A stretch of 64,000 bases of DNA from Jackrogersella multiformis (taxonomy: Eukaryota; Ascomycota; Sordariomycetes; Xylariales; Hypoxylaceae). The translations under genes and the position numbers were made by a program. Position 1 is the stretch's first letter; each line of letters opens with the position of its first letter. This document shows positions 44,761-57,300 of the stretch, one piece after another. Below the pieces are notes generated by a model that saw nothing but the letters and a program-made list of their open reading frames with translations, was not told the origin of the DNA and searched no databases. The stretch is from positions 1,178,001 through 1,242,000 of the forward strand of contig CADCXD010000009.1 of NCBI GenBank assembly GCA_902806575.1, read 5' to 3'.

Positions 44761-46683
44761 GGGACGGGGTTATCAAAACATACACGACTCGAAAACAACG
44801 TCATAAGGGGCGTGTAAGCCCACATATTGGACTGTTTTCGTATTTCGGAGCATACTACAGATTTCATCATCTGATAGTTGCATTGCATGATACAGCATAG
44901 CACAGCATGGCATTGCATGGCGTTGGCGGCGAGTCCTAAAGGAGTTGTGGACTCACTTGTAGTTTGGTCGGACATTCGACCAGGCAATGAAGAAGTTGAA
45001 ATACTACTACTTGGTAGAAAAATCTTAGTTGGGAATGAATCTACCAATGTTATGTTGGCTATCTCATTGACAAATATCCTCTACTACAATTAGTCATGTA
45101 GAAAGCAACGCTCACTCGGATTTAAGATTATTTTAATACCCTTTTCTTTTCTTCCTCCCCCCCTAAGAGCAGGCCCTCGTACTCCTTCGTGACTACGGAG
45201 TCTGGGTTTAAAAGACAAGAATGATAATTTGTTACCTTGTTTGAAGATATACGCGCTTCCACAAGAAGCATATATGGGGTTTAACCAATTGGGGATGCAA
45301 GGTACGCGTGCTTACCGTTACGCATTAGAAATTGCCAGTTCTCATACGAAGGACCAAATAATAGGTTACTCATTACTTTTATCTTCCATACCTAGCTACT
45401 TAGGCCGATAAAACACTGTCAAGTTCCAGATAACCCAAATTTTCGAGCCGCGGCGCGGTTATCTAACACAGTACATACGTACCTAGGTAGGTACCTAGGT
45501 CCTTACATAGTATGTAGGTAGCTAGGTACTTAGATAGGTGGGGTGGAGGTAGGATCTTCTAGGGTTGTATTCTTGACGATCTCCTTGATCTCCTTTTTGA
45601 ATCATTGCGGGGAGATGATTAGAACTTAGGGGTCAGTTGTAAACGAGCAAAATCATGATTTCGACGAGAATAGTATGAGAATATGAGAGAATACGTTAAT
45701 ACGGCAAATTTACACTTAAAAAACTTTATTACCTACCTAGGTACTGTGGTGTAGTTATATAAGCAAGAGGGTTTAAGCAAGATCTTAGATTTTAATTAGA
45801 TTTTAAAACTAAAGTAAAAACCTTCATAATACAACAACAATTGAACCACTCGTACCTAGGTACCTAGGTAGGTAAGATTATGAAGCACGGTGATTCTGGG
45901 CTGATCTTTACTAAGCAGTTTATATTTGCTCGTGTGATCAATGAGATCATTTCCTCCAAGTGTACCTAGGTACTTTAGGTTTAAGGCTACCTACCAGATA
46001 CCTATGTACATCCAATAGGTAGACGCGCTTGACCAACGTAGCTGCTGCGTACCTCCTACTAGGTACTCAAACAATACCCCCTCCTAAGCCCCTGCTAAGG
46101 TTAAAAACTGCCCACATTGGACATCCATCGGAACCTTGATTAGACCCACTTTAACCTACCTCTATGTAGATGGATCCTGACCTCACCATCACTTAAACTT
46201 TAAAACAGTCCTAGCTACATAGCTGGTTAGGTAATTATGTAACTTAGGTACATCCGTACGAGCAATTTTGATACCATCAACTAGGTATCAACTCCGCAGT
46301 TTACCTACTGCATCCTATTCTTTTCCTATTATTACTATCGCCATTATCGTTGCCGCCAACCCAGCCTCGTCCCACCTCGTCCAACCTCTCATGTCCAAAG
46401 GACCTCTCGAGGTCTCTTGAACTTATTAGATTACTCTTGTAACGCTGTCCTATCTCTACCAAGCGTCTTGTTTTTTTTTGTTGCTGTCCGCCTCCACCCC
46501 CCACTTTGTTATATTCGGACTCGAGTCATCTTCAATACTTCATATTCTCCCACCCGTACTATATTCTATTAGTACATCTTTATCTCCGCTGCGAATGGTC
46601 GTCTATATGGTCAAGCAGCTGAATCGCCAGCTACGTTGACGAGTTCTATCCCGCGTCCTCAGCCTGTTACCATCATCGTAAAC
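44761..46683. other. intergenic region with palindrome clusters
   Basis: This 1.9-kb region has no supported gene. A CAGCATAGCACAGCATGGCATTGCATGG-type imperfect repeat (first part CAGCATAGCACAGCATGG) lies at about 44893-44920. Palindrome clusters are at 45475-45540, 45733-45748, 45855-45876 and 45961-46020. The last 300 bp are pyrimidine-rich and probably include the promoter and 5' UTR of the RING gene. Confidence 0.5.
45475..45540. repeat. cluster of CCTA/TAGG palindromes
   Basis: The sequence is a chain of CGTACCTAGGTAGG, GTACCTAGGTCC, TATGTAGGTAGC and TAGGTACTTAG, typical of the inverted tetranucleotide motif found throughout the window. Confidence 0.8.
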
Positions 46684-49353
46684 ATGCGACCACCGAGAAT
46701 CGCCATTCTCGCCCTCTTCTTCACTGCTTGTCTCTTCCTCCTATGTCGCGCGATAACGTCGGCCGGCCGTCCTGCGCCCGTCATATCCTCCCCACAATCA
46801 ACGCAGAAGACCGGCTTCAGATCTTTCTTCTCCTTTTCGACGCCTTTCACCCTCTTCCCGCCCAATGCCATCATCACTATAGCCGATGATAACAGCACCT
46901 CGTTCGCAGCAAGGCCCGCCGCTTTCGGGCCTCCTTTACCAAGCAAGGGCCTAAACGGACAGTTATGGATCGGTAGTGGTTTCACCGAAGAGTCTACGCA
47001 GGATGGGGAGGGCGAAGGCGAACTAGGCTGCAGCGACGTTCCCGGATGGGGTGACGGCACCTCGAATGCTGTCTTGAAACCATCAAAGAAGGAGAGTCAG
47101 CAGAAATTTAAATCCGTTACCGCTGTCGGCAAGACCAAAAATCACAAACGAATCGAGCCCAAAGGTCCTCTAGTCGACCGAACTGCTATTTCCGAGCCCG
47201 AGCCCAAACCCAAGAACAAGCCGGTTGACGACGGTACCGACGACTATCTCCACCAGAGGCTTGATCAGTCAGCTAAATCTCAGGCCGACGCGCTAGGCTC
47301 TTCGAGCTCTGGTCATGCTGATATTCAATCTATACAGGAGGGAGCTGAGATTGCTGGCAAGATAGTTCTACTAAGTCGCGGCGGCTGCGGCTTTCTGGAG
47401 AAGGTGAAGTGGGCTCAGCGACGAGGCGCCATTGCACTCATTGTTGGCGACAACCAAAGAGGTGGTCCTTTAATACAGATGTACGCCCATGGAGACACTT
47501 CGAATGTCACTATCCCCTCTATATTCACGTCTCGCACGACCGCGTATCTGCTCTCACTCATGATGCAGCCGGGAAGCTTCATAGAAGATATCATTGACGA
47601 GAATGGCAAGCCTTCTCTGAAAGTACAGCAATCCGACAAAGCTCGGAAGAATAGAAAGGCAAGGCAGGCAGCCCTACCAACACAGCCTGCAAGAATTCCT
47701 TCAAAGTCTAAAGTCACAAAGACGCCAATACCTAAGAAACACCCATCGTCGACTAATGAACCATCGGGCTTAGCACCTGGTTGGCTGTCGAGGCTTTTTG
47801 CCTGGGATTCTAGTTCTAGTTCGAACTCGGCTACTACCGGAAGCCGCCCGCCTAGCAGTGGTCAACTTGACTGGGTGCTAGTTGAAGATTTTTCCGATGA
47901 AAAAGATAAGGTCATAAAGAGCAGTCTAGAGCGCGCCGCGAAAGCTAGATCAGATAGTACCTCAAATCCAAAGATGAGGCAACCTCTCGATGACAATTTC
48001 CAGATAGGCGTGGAAGATTGGCGAGATCCGGATCTACTAGGTTCTTCCGGTCAGGACGACGAGTCGCAAGAATCAGTAGAGGGTAACGACAAGCTTCTTA
48101 AACCAAATTCAAGGTCCGATCAGGCATCGGATGCCGAGATCTCGGAAAATAAGAAGCAGAATTCCAATGCGTTGAGGGGTGGTAGAGTCACTCCCAGCAG
48201 CGGAGAATATACCGCGGGCCGTATGCCTGTTAAGGGGTTCGACGCTATCGGATCTGCTAAAGGGAAGATAGCAGCCTCAAGTAACGGAGGTATCATTTCT
48301 AAGATATTCGGCGATGACGATGGTGTGGACTTCACCAAGGTTGAAGCCCAGTCTAAGCCAAATGATGCGTCAAACATTGGAAAACCTGCTCCCGGCTCTA
48401 GGGGAGGGTCCTCTCCTGACGAACGAGAGGGTCTCTGGGTCGTCATAACTCCATCTAGTGGCGCCAGTCCTTTTTTCGACACACTTCTAGTTCTGGTTAT
48501 CAGTCCACTTATCACCCTTACGGTAGTATACGCCCTGCTTATTCTACGGGCGCGTATTCGACGAAGAAGATGGAGAGCCCCTAAATCGGTGGTTGAACAA
48601 CTCCCGGTTCGTACTTACCATACCGTAGCGTCTACACCAAGTCGAACTTCTAGAGTACCATCGCCGACTAGCTCGTCTCCAACTACGCCGTTGCTACAGA
48701 GTCAGCATGGCCCATCGAGGCCCAGGCCCCGATCACGGACCACTACTGGTGTGCCGTCAGCTGGCGAACTTTCGCAGGTCAGTTCTTCATTAACCCTCCC
48801 TAGGTCTCCGTCACGTGCAGAGCTCGAGAAACGCAATGCACACACCTCGAGTCAGTGGAAGAAATATATGGGCCGGCAAGTCGAGTGTGTCGTGTGTCTA
48901 GAAGAATATGTCGACGGTGTCAGCCAAGTCATGAGTCTACCCTGCGGCCACGAGTTCCACGTAGACTGCATGTAAGTTTACTATTCAAGGTTTCGGAGGT
49001 ACATAACACTAACTGATTGTAGAACGCCATGGCTGATAACGCGGCGACGAACCTGCCCTATCTGCAAGGGCGATGTTGTCCGGTCTCTAGCTCGTGGGAT
49101 GCCGTCCAGCCCACGATATGAACCCTATCAAGACGACAGTGACGACGACCTAGAAGTTCAGGCGACTAGCTCCTCGTTGCCCGATGCTCCTCTAGAGCAA
49201 GTGGATGATCATGACGTAGAACAAGGCACGTCATTAACCCCCCACCGCTCGCCTCAGGAGGGCTGGTTCAGTGCATTCACGAATAGCTTACGGGTTGGAC
49301 TCCTGTCTCGGTCTAGGCGAGCACAAGAAGACACCGGTAGTCGAGATAGGTGA
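46684..49353 (+). CDS. PA-TM-RING type E3 ubiquitin ligase
   Basis: The exons are 46684..48971 and 49023..49353 (51-bp intron, GTAAGT..TTGTAG), giving 872 residues. The order is: an N-terminal signal-anchor or signal peptide (IAILALFFTACLFLLCRAI); a protease-associated domain at about 215-290 (GKIVLLSRGGCGFLEKVKWA, ALIVGDNQ, IPSIFTSRT); a long disordered Ser/Lys-rich part; a membrane helix at about 600-622 (LLVLVISPLITLTVVYALLIL) followed by Arg-rich IRRRRW; and a RING-H2 finger at about 735-776 (CVVCLEEY, then LPCGHEFHVDC, split by the intron before TPWL, then TCPIC). The architecture is that of RNF13/RMR-type endomembrane ligases, with the PA domain in the lumen and RING in the cytosol. The target proteins are unknown. 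The ligand pattern is complete C3H2C3. Confidence 0.9.
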
Positions 49354-50274
49354 TAGATGTTTTAATTGCATAATCTTCCACATAACACCCTCGGCGTTCG
49401 GTCACAATATAGCGGCATGACTTTATTATACACACTGGCTACGGTTGGGGAAAGCATTAGGGAATACGGTTGGGAGGCTAGGAATAGGAACAGGACTACC
49501 ACAGTAGTAGGCCCACGAGTCTGTTTGATACCTCTTTCGGAGCTTTCTCTTACCCCCTTTTTTTCCCTTTTTAAGGAGGATATTCGCATTTGGTAAAAGG
49601 TACGTAAGCATGCCTTGCATACCAGCATTCACGGATTGGCACCTAGGTTATAGACTACCTAGGTATTAATGAGGAGTATTATACCCTATGTACTACTCAG
49701 CCGTGCGTGGTTATGATGAATACAAATTCGACTCGTTGTCTAACGTACCTAGGTAGTTAGGTAAGCGACGTGACGAATTTACGCCATGATGCTCATTGGT
49801 CGTAATCAACTAGGTTAGGTAGTTCTACTCATCTTGGGTATCCTCGGCTTCAAACGGCTTTCAAGCGACCAGGTACATATGTAGGTATATGGTCAAAGCT
49901 CTTGTCAAAAAGGACAAGTCTGGAGGGGCTATGTACATTGTACTGCAATGACGAAGGTAGGTACCTGGTAGGGCGGGTATCCACAGCGCATCATCCATCA
50001 TGCCTTACATAAGTATGACGACAACATATTCATTCACGTTGACAGATTACATGCGTGTATCATTCCTGAGGCCATTCAACAACTCCGAGTACCTATCCCA
50101 TATTCAAATTACAACTAGGTACAACTAACAAATCTTGCGAGGTTTTCTACAATTTTTCTACGTTTTACATTAAGTTTCTTACTACCACAGAACACAGAAA
50201 AGCAATTCTTATAATACCATTCATATTCATATTCGCGTTGTAAAAACACCCGAAGTGCAACAAAACTTCCCACG
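49354..50274. other. intergenic region
   Basis: This 921-bp gap has no supported gene. Palindromic motifs lie at about 49640-49665, 49747-49762 and 49815-49822, with partial copies at 49870-49890 and 49955-49970. The right end is the promoter of the Rrt8-like gene, A+T-rich and without a clear TATA box. Confidence 0.5.
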
Positions 50275-51697
50275 ATGTCTAGCGGCGTCTCTAGCAACGT
50301 TCAAGCCCGAGCTCAGGAGATCGCGTATGCATCTGCATAACTGATTTAGAATCTTCTTATGAAATTTATTTGCTAATTTATCACAGGAAAGAAGATTATG
50401 AGAAGGCCAAGGTTCTCATTTCGGATGCGGCCAGAAGCAGGGCCTACTTGTATCCCTTTAAGTATTAAACCTACATCTCTAATAGCCCCCCCTATACCTA
50501 TTTTAAGACTGGCCTATTATCAAAGGCTAATAATCTTTAATTAGGGGGATTCTCTATTTCATGACTCACAGTTCATTATGGAAGCCATTCTCTTCCCGCA
50601 TCTTGCCTACTTTGGGGCTCACTGCCGGGGTGTTTGCCTCCATGTTTTTCTTTACTTACCTACCGCAGCTCACAATCCTTGTCTTTGTCAATGGTCCCTT
50701 AGCTGTCTTCACCACGGTACTTCTCATACTCAGCGAGAGCTCCACCATCATCAATGTCATCTCTCGTAATTTTCTCCTGCAGGATGCGCTTCTTGACACC
50801 TTCGACGGTACACTCGTTTCAAAGAATGCAACTGGTATTGTTAGAGAGGGGCGACAACTGAAATCTGGCAGTGACCCTATTGCAAGGCTGGGCAAGATCC
50901 TGAAGAGCCCTTTTTCGAAGTTTACCCCAAAAGCTTTAATGAGATATATTATGTATCTTCCTCTCAATTTTATCCCCGGTATGCTACCTACCTGATAAGT
51001 ACTAAGCCTACTGTTGCGCTGTCGGTTACTAACGGACATTAACTCTGACAGTTGTTGGCACAATCATATTCATATTCCTCCAAGGTGAATATAAGCTTGG
51101 CCAGCTAGTTGAATTTGCTGACGTGTTCTCTAGGTCGATCAAGAGGAAGTTCTGTTCATGGTCGGGTCTGTTGTCCTTAGTTGAATCTCAACATGACTAC
51201 TTCTAACTCTGACCGATGGCAGTATTTCCAACTGAAAGGATGGTCCTCGTCTCAGCAACGGGATTGGCTTGAACGTCATGCCAGCCCGTACACAACGTAA
51301 GTGCATATTAGTTCCATATAGGAGTGTTATCCATTATCAAGATTTTATTTAGCAGGAATGCCGAGTAACTGCCTCGAAGCTATAATCAGTAGTTCTCTGA
51401 ATATACCCTATTCGAAACCACATCTGATTTAATTAACTCACGAAAATAATTGAAGCTAACGCTAGACTATAGCTTTGGGACGATAGCGACTCTTCTCGAG
51501 ATGATACCCATACTATCAATGTTCTTCTCATTCACCAACACCGGTAGGTTCGGTATTCCATCTTGCAAACACCATAAGATTGACAATTGGCATTAGTGGG
51601 TGCTGCTCTCTGGGCAGCCGACATAGAGCAAGGGAACACGAAGATGACCCAGGGCACGGCCCCCAACCTACGAGAGTCTGCGAAGAAGGCCGAGTAA
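50275..51697 (+). CDS. Rrt8/EI24-like membrane protein
   Basis: The eight exons are 50275..50324, 50387..50461, 50545..50978, 51052..51084, 51134..51165, 51223..51296, 51473..51543 and 51597..51697, giving 289 residues. All junctions are GT..AG and in phase. After a polar start (MSSGVSSNVQARAQEIAKED) comes AYLYPFKGILYFMTHSSLW, then several membrane helices (LGLTAGVFASMFFFTYL, PLAVFTTVLLILSES, IPVVGTIIFIFLQG, TLLEMIPILSMFFSFTN). YFQLKGWSSSQQRDWLERH and GAALWAADIEQG complete the family pattern. The EI24-related fungal proteins include yeast Rrt8/Lds, which act at lipid droplets and in outer spore wall assembly, so a role in lipid particles or spores is possible but inferred. Two consecutive exons are only 33 and 32 nt. 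Confidence 0.85.
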
Positions 51698-54359
51698 GGT
51701 TATACAAATGCACCAAACCGATGCCTCCGATATTATGTGGATCGAAGATCCTGCACCGTAATGCATAGCCGGTCCGTGTCATATTGGTAAGACCTTAACT
51801 AGGACTTAGGGCAACTTGTGTTACTTGCCACCAGGTCGCGACCTAGACACATGTAAAGAGTAACAGACCCGTAAAGCTTTGGGAACTTTACGTCAAACGA
51901 GTAGCAGGAGGACTCAGCGGATACGAGTCATTTGTAATCACACTGCAGCTATACCTTCAACTTCTAAGAGGTTAGGTATGCATACATACCTACTGGTCAC
52001 TGGGAGGGACTTAACCTACATTTACGACATAGTCCTGGTTTTTAATCCCCGCCGGCGTGTTAATTTCTGTCTCATCCTGCAGGAGGCCTTTTGCACGTGC
52101 TGTTCCATACTCCGGCTGCCTGTCTTGGGGTATGGTGTATGGAAAACTGCACAATCTCGATTAATTAAAACGAAACAGATCGATATAATGGTAAACATGT
52201 ATAACAGCTCATGACTACCTTGACAGAGATTGGCGTGAATCCGGAGAAAGGCCTTTCCTGGATGAGAACACCACGTTTGCTCCAGGCATAGCAAACCTAC
52301 CTACCTACCTACCTAAGGTATCTAACCTAGGGTACGTACCTAGGTAGGCAAAGAGATCCCGTAGGAAGTGATGCAATAAGGCATTTTGACATGGTGTGCA
52401 CCAACCAGCGCAAGGAAACGAGCTTCGGCTAGGTAACTACCTAACAACCACCATGATACAGCTATTATAGGTAGATACACCCGGTTCGTATTGGATATTC
52501 TTCGTATAGTTGTGTAATTTCCCACCAGTCTCTAGAAATGAATTATCCAGTTCAAAGCGACGAAGGTTTTCTAGGATTTATATTTAGTCCAAGTGGTTAT
52601 TCAATATAGAAGGGTTCGTCAAAGAGATCTCGAATGGGTAATTTGTCTAACGGCTAACTGCGTCTGGCATCTATCACTTGGCAAGGCTTCCTGCAGCTGG
52701 GTAGATACAGCCTCGTCTAGTACCAGGTACTGTGTAACAGCTGCTGCAGGTCAATTTACTCTCCTCCCAGGTAGGTAGGCAGGTAGGCAGGTATGTGTGC
52801 CCATATGGGGAAAATCTCCAGGAGCCGAAGCTGTCAAGGTTGTACTATCTTCATTGTACCTTTACTAGGTCTTAGTCGTTTAACATATGCCATATTGATT
52901 TGCTGCCGAGCTGGTATGAGTTGTAGGGGGTAATCTTACACGATGTCACTACATTCAAGGATTGACATGTCACAAGAGCAACACTGTACTCACCACTTAA
53001 TTCCATATCACTCATCTTCCCATAATTCTCTAGACTATGATACCTCGAAACCAATAGGAAGGAACTTCAAAAGAGATCCCGTAGCGATATCATATGTCTA
53101 GGATTCGCGTGGTCCGTCTGAGATGCAACGCTTTGAGAGACAGGCGACAATCACCAAGCAGAAGGAGATCGATGTCTGACTCGACGGGGACCTCTTAGAG
53201 TGGGATGTCTATACATAATATCAGCGGCTCCCAGGTTGACACAACCATGCAGGTAGTATTCCTAGATATACGGATATTCCTTTATCGTCTCACAAATCTG
53301 CAGAGTGCCTGTCCTCGTTTTTTCAACAACATTGTTGCGTCGCACATTTGGTAGTATTGCAAAGAGCCTATTAATCAGGTCAAATTTGCTAGAAATGATT
53401 TTATAATTGTAGAATTCTTGGCTCACTCGTGGACTTGTAAATATGCCTACCTACATGTAGGTAGGTATATAATCGACATAATGTATATGCCCACAAATGA
53501 ATTCCAAGGAAACGGATACCTAGGTGTTGTATGTCGGAATCCAGAAAAGGGGGAAGGTTGATACTGTCTCATCCCGCTCAACGAGTGGTGCCATGGAAAA
53601 GAGTCGTGGGAAACGACATCGAACATAATCCAAGTTTCCCCTATAGGAAGGCTTCTGGCAGATACCTACCTAGATATGTCGGTAGGTAATTCTTGGAATA
53701 TCAGGTACCTACCTTATGCTTAACCTAGGTAGGTACTTCGTCTACTTGATACCCAAAAGTGGAGATGTCCCCCTTTTCTCTCGGCCAAAATCAGAAGCTG
53801 TCTCGACCTAATCTCTCCTGATGGTGACGCGCCTTCCCTTGAAGAAGCACCGAATATCCACGTTCAGGCACCGACGCGTAGACTGGTGACTACCCTCTAT
53901 CACACTCCTTCCCTCCAAACCCGTTCTCTCCACTCGTTCTCTCCACTCGTTCTCTCTTTCTATAATTGATGTATCTCTCTCTCTCTCTCTTTCTCTCTCC
54001 CCTCTAATTAATTTGTTTGTTCGGCTACCCAAGAACCGCCGTCCACTCTCGTTCGTTCCTCCCCCTTAGTATACCATTTCCTCTCTACCCTAAATTCTTT
54101 CCACCAAAAAAAGAAAACCCTACCGTTTCTTTTCTCCTATTTTTACCACATCTCATTCCAACATCCCATATTATCATCTAGCATCCTTTCATTCGTTCCA
54201 TCCTCAACCACTTCCCAGCGGCAGGGTCGGCTACATTCATTTTGGTTCCAGTTTGAGTACTAGTACATCTTACTCACCATCTTTTGAAGTATTCGTAGTA
54301 TTCATCTTAAGGGCGTTCTGGGCTGTCCTCAGACACTCGCACCCACTCCATCCTCCATC
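51698..54359. other. long intergenic region upstream of the mucin-like gene
   Basis: This 2.66-kb stretch has no gene I can support; the ORF at 51879-52214 has no family features. Palindromic CCTA/TAGG groups lie at 52295-52347, 52770-52796, 53447-53470 and 53667-53735. From about 53790 to 54350 the plus strand is strongly pyrimidine-rich, including a CT run at 53970-53999, which suggests a promoter with a long 5' UTR. Confidence 0.55.
53667..53735. repeat. cluster of CCTA/TAGG palindromes
   Basis: Copies include ATACCTACCTAGATATG, CAGGTACCTACC and TTAACCTAGGTAGGTAC, in the upstream region of the mucin-like gene. Confidence 0.75.
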
Positions 54360-57300
54360 ATGAGAGCCTCAACCCTCGCTGCCGACCTGGTGTCGGTGAT
54401 CATTCTGCTTGCATGTCTTACGGGCATTCGAGCAGTGCCTCAGGGAGAGAATCCTCTTATCAAGCGTGACTCCTCTGCTGATGAAGCTCTAAATCAAGTT
54501 GATTACGAGCTCTTCGGAGGTCCTCAGCCTAACCGCGGTGCATACAACTATCCTGCACCCAGCTATGGAGGATATGGCCCTCCTCCTCCGCCGCCGCCGC
54601 CTTCAACTCCGAAGCCTTCCTCATCAGGCATGGGTCAGTCTAGTCTCAGCACAACTTCGTCTAATATACTTGGTAGTAGTCTTACTACAAGTTCCGCTAT
54701 GGGATCGACCGTATCACCAGGTATTTTGATCAATATTGTATTAGCAATCGTTATATTAACCTAGTTCCAGCTTCGTCGGCCTTGGGCCCGGGAAGCGAGT
54801 CTATTACATCTACCACAGAGTCGGGGCTTCTTACAAGTGCTTCGTCTATGTCGATGTCCGTGTCTAGCATCCCCATTACCAATGACACTTCATCGTCGAT
54901 AATTATAGGGGAGACGAGTAGTTCAACCAGTACAACTTCTATGAGTGAAGAGTCGAGTGCTTTGACTGCGTCGACCAGCAGTTCCATCATATCGGCTAGC
55001 AACTTCACCTCGTCTCTTTCTGCCGTTCCTAGCTCTAGTTTGGTATGTTTACACCCCTTTTATCAATAAGCATATAGTCCCGAGGTGTTTCGGGGAAAGG
55101 GGGAATGAGTATTTCATAAAATCATAAGTTTTTATAACTAACACTAATATAGAGTGTCCTTTCAAGTACCACAATATCGAGCATAAACAGTGGTTCGGGT
55201 ACCCAAGGCGGATCCGGGAGCCAAACAGTGCCTCAAACAGCGAGTCAGACCACCTCCTCTATTCTAAATAATGGAACAAGCACAAATGCCCAAAATACTG
55301 TCTCTGGAACGACTACAGAAGAGACTATAACGACGGTCACTTTATCTTCGGGAATTTCAGTTACTGTGACGATAATTCAGACTCGCACCACGCTTGGGAC
55401 CTCTAGTACAGCCCCTGTAACCGGAAGTGAGTCGAACACTATAACGCAAGTACCCGGCGGTAATTCCTCGCCCACTATTCAAGACTCATCGGCGAGCACA
55501 ATACTCTCTAGCTTCGGAACAATCTCTTCTGTTCCGCAAGAAATGTCAAGCACGCTATCGTCTGCTTCATCTGGAATTTCATTGCCTTCAAATAGTGAGA
55601 GTTCTGCTCCCTTCCCAGTGACCAATTCAACATCGAATGCCAACCCCACCGGGACTACGCTATCTAGAAGCGGCTCGCAGCCAATTACCACTTACTCACG
55701 CTCGTCCACCCCAATCACAAGCTTTCAAAGTAGTTTTACTTTGACATCAGTGTCAGCCACTTTCCCGCCATTCCCTGTGTCGAACAGCACTTTAAGCGAC
55801 AGTGCGGCTGGCCCTACTTCTAGTATAGCTTCTCAAAGTGTGCCAGATACTAGAACAGGATCACCTTCGAAAAGTACCCCCAAATCAAGCCTTACGCTCG
55901 GAACTATGAGCTCGTTGTCTAATGTCACCTCAACGTTATTATCTAGTCCATCAGGCCAGGGTGTGCCTAATAGTTCTCGAAGCACGGGAATCTCCATGTC
56001 GAACTCGGCTTCTTCCACAAACGTTTCAGGCATTTCGAGCTCTGCAATAATCAGCAGCCCCCCTTTTCCTGTCTCGAACTCGACGAGTAGCCGAAGGCCT
56101 ACAACAGGAAGCTCAGGCATCTCCATTTCCAATTCGACCTTCATTATCACACCATTCCCAACGAGTGGTCCTACATTCTCAATGTCTACAATATCAATAT
56201 CTAGTATGGAGCTTAGTAGCATCATTGCCTCTGGTACTCTTACAGAAAGTGGAACATCGTTAACGACGCCGTACCCATTTTCTAACAGCAGCATCATTAT
56301 AACTACTGGGACACTTGGCCAAACTATAACTCTATCAGGAACGGCGGGCACTATTACTATACCTCCATCATCAACACCACAGGAAACTCGGACGCAGTCG
56401 TCGGGCTTAGGAACTAGTTCAGGGGCATTTTCAAGTTCCATCTCTACACTGAACCCCTCGATTAACTCAACTACCGGTATTAGCCAAGACACTACAGCTT
56501 CATCTCCCGGAAAAAGTAGTGTTGGAGGGACTGGTACTATTATTAGCAGCGCACTTACCTCTGTCGTTGGAACAGAGACTACTTCCAATTCAATACCACC
56601 CCCTTTCCCCCTATCAAACTCGACAGTATCACTAGTTCCTACCGGGGGTACCACTGTTTCACTATCGACTCAATCTTCTGAAGGGGTTAGTTCTAGTGGG
56701 CAGGGGTTATCTACGTCAGTGCCGAATCCATCAGTTCCTAGTACGCAAATCTCAGGTACTACCACCATGATGATTTCCAGCAGTCTTGTGTCCGGCAGCT
56801 TGTCTCCTATTTCCTCGGTGGCGTCTGAGTCAGCTCCGTTCCCGTTGACTAATTCATCAATTACTATCGGTGGCCCTACAGGTAGTTCCCTTTCGCTCCC
56901 AGGCACTTTACAGTCTAGTTCGTTATCCATAATTCTTTCCACAGGACCTTCTATCTTTGGATCAACTCTCTCGGCTACGTCTTCTACACTAGGCGGAAGT
57001 GGCAGTATGCTAACAAGTGTTGCATTTTCTTCATCAAACCCTCCGTTCCCTATTTCTAACTCAACGGCTTCTCTTTCGGGGCTGACCAGTATGAGTTCGT
57101 CATCTGGAATCTACACTCCAAGTAGCCAGCCCATCACCGGTACTTCACCGCTGGGATCAACATCTCTGACGAGTAGCTTCTTGAGTAGCATATCACAAGC
57201 CATTAGCACTGGGTACACTAGTACAGCACAGCCTTCACTTTCAGGTTCTGGCTCATTCTCTCGGCCCCCATTTCCTCTGTCAAATTCAACAGGGGGTATA

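Noticed and set aside
51879..52214. 111-codon plus-strand ORF downstream of the Rrt8-like gene
   Set aside because: Composition looks random, with no splice signals or recognisable domain.
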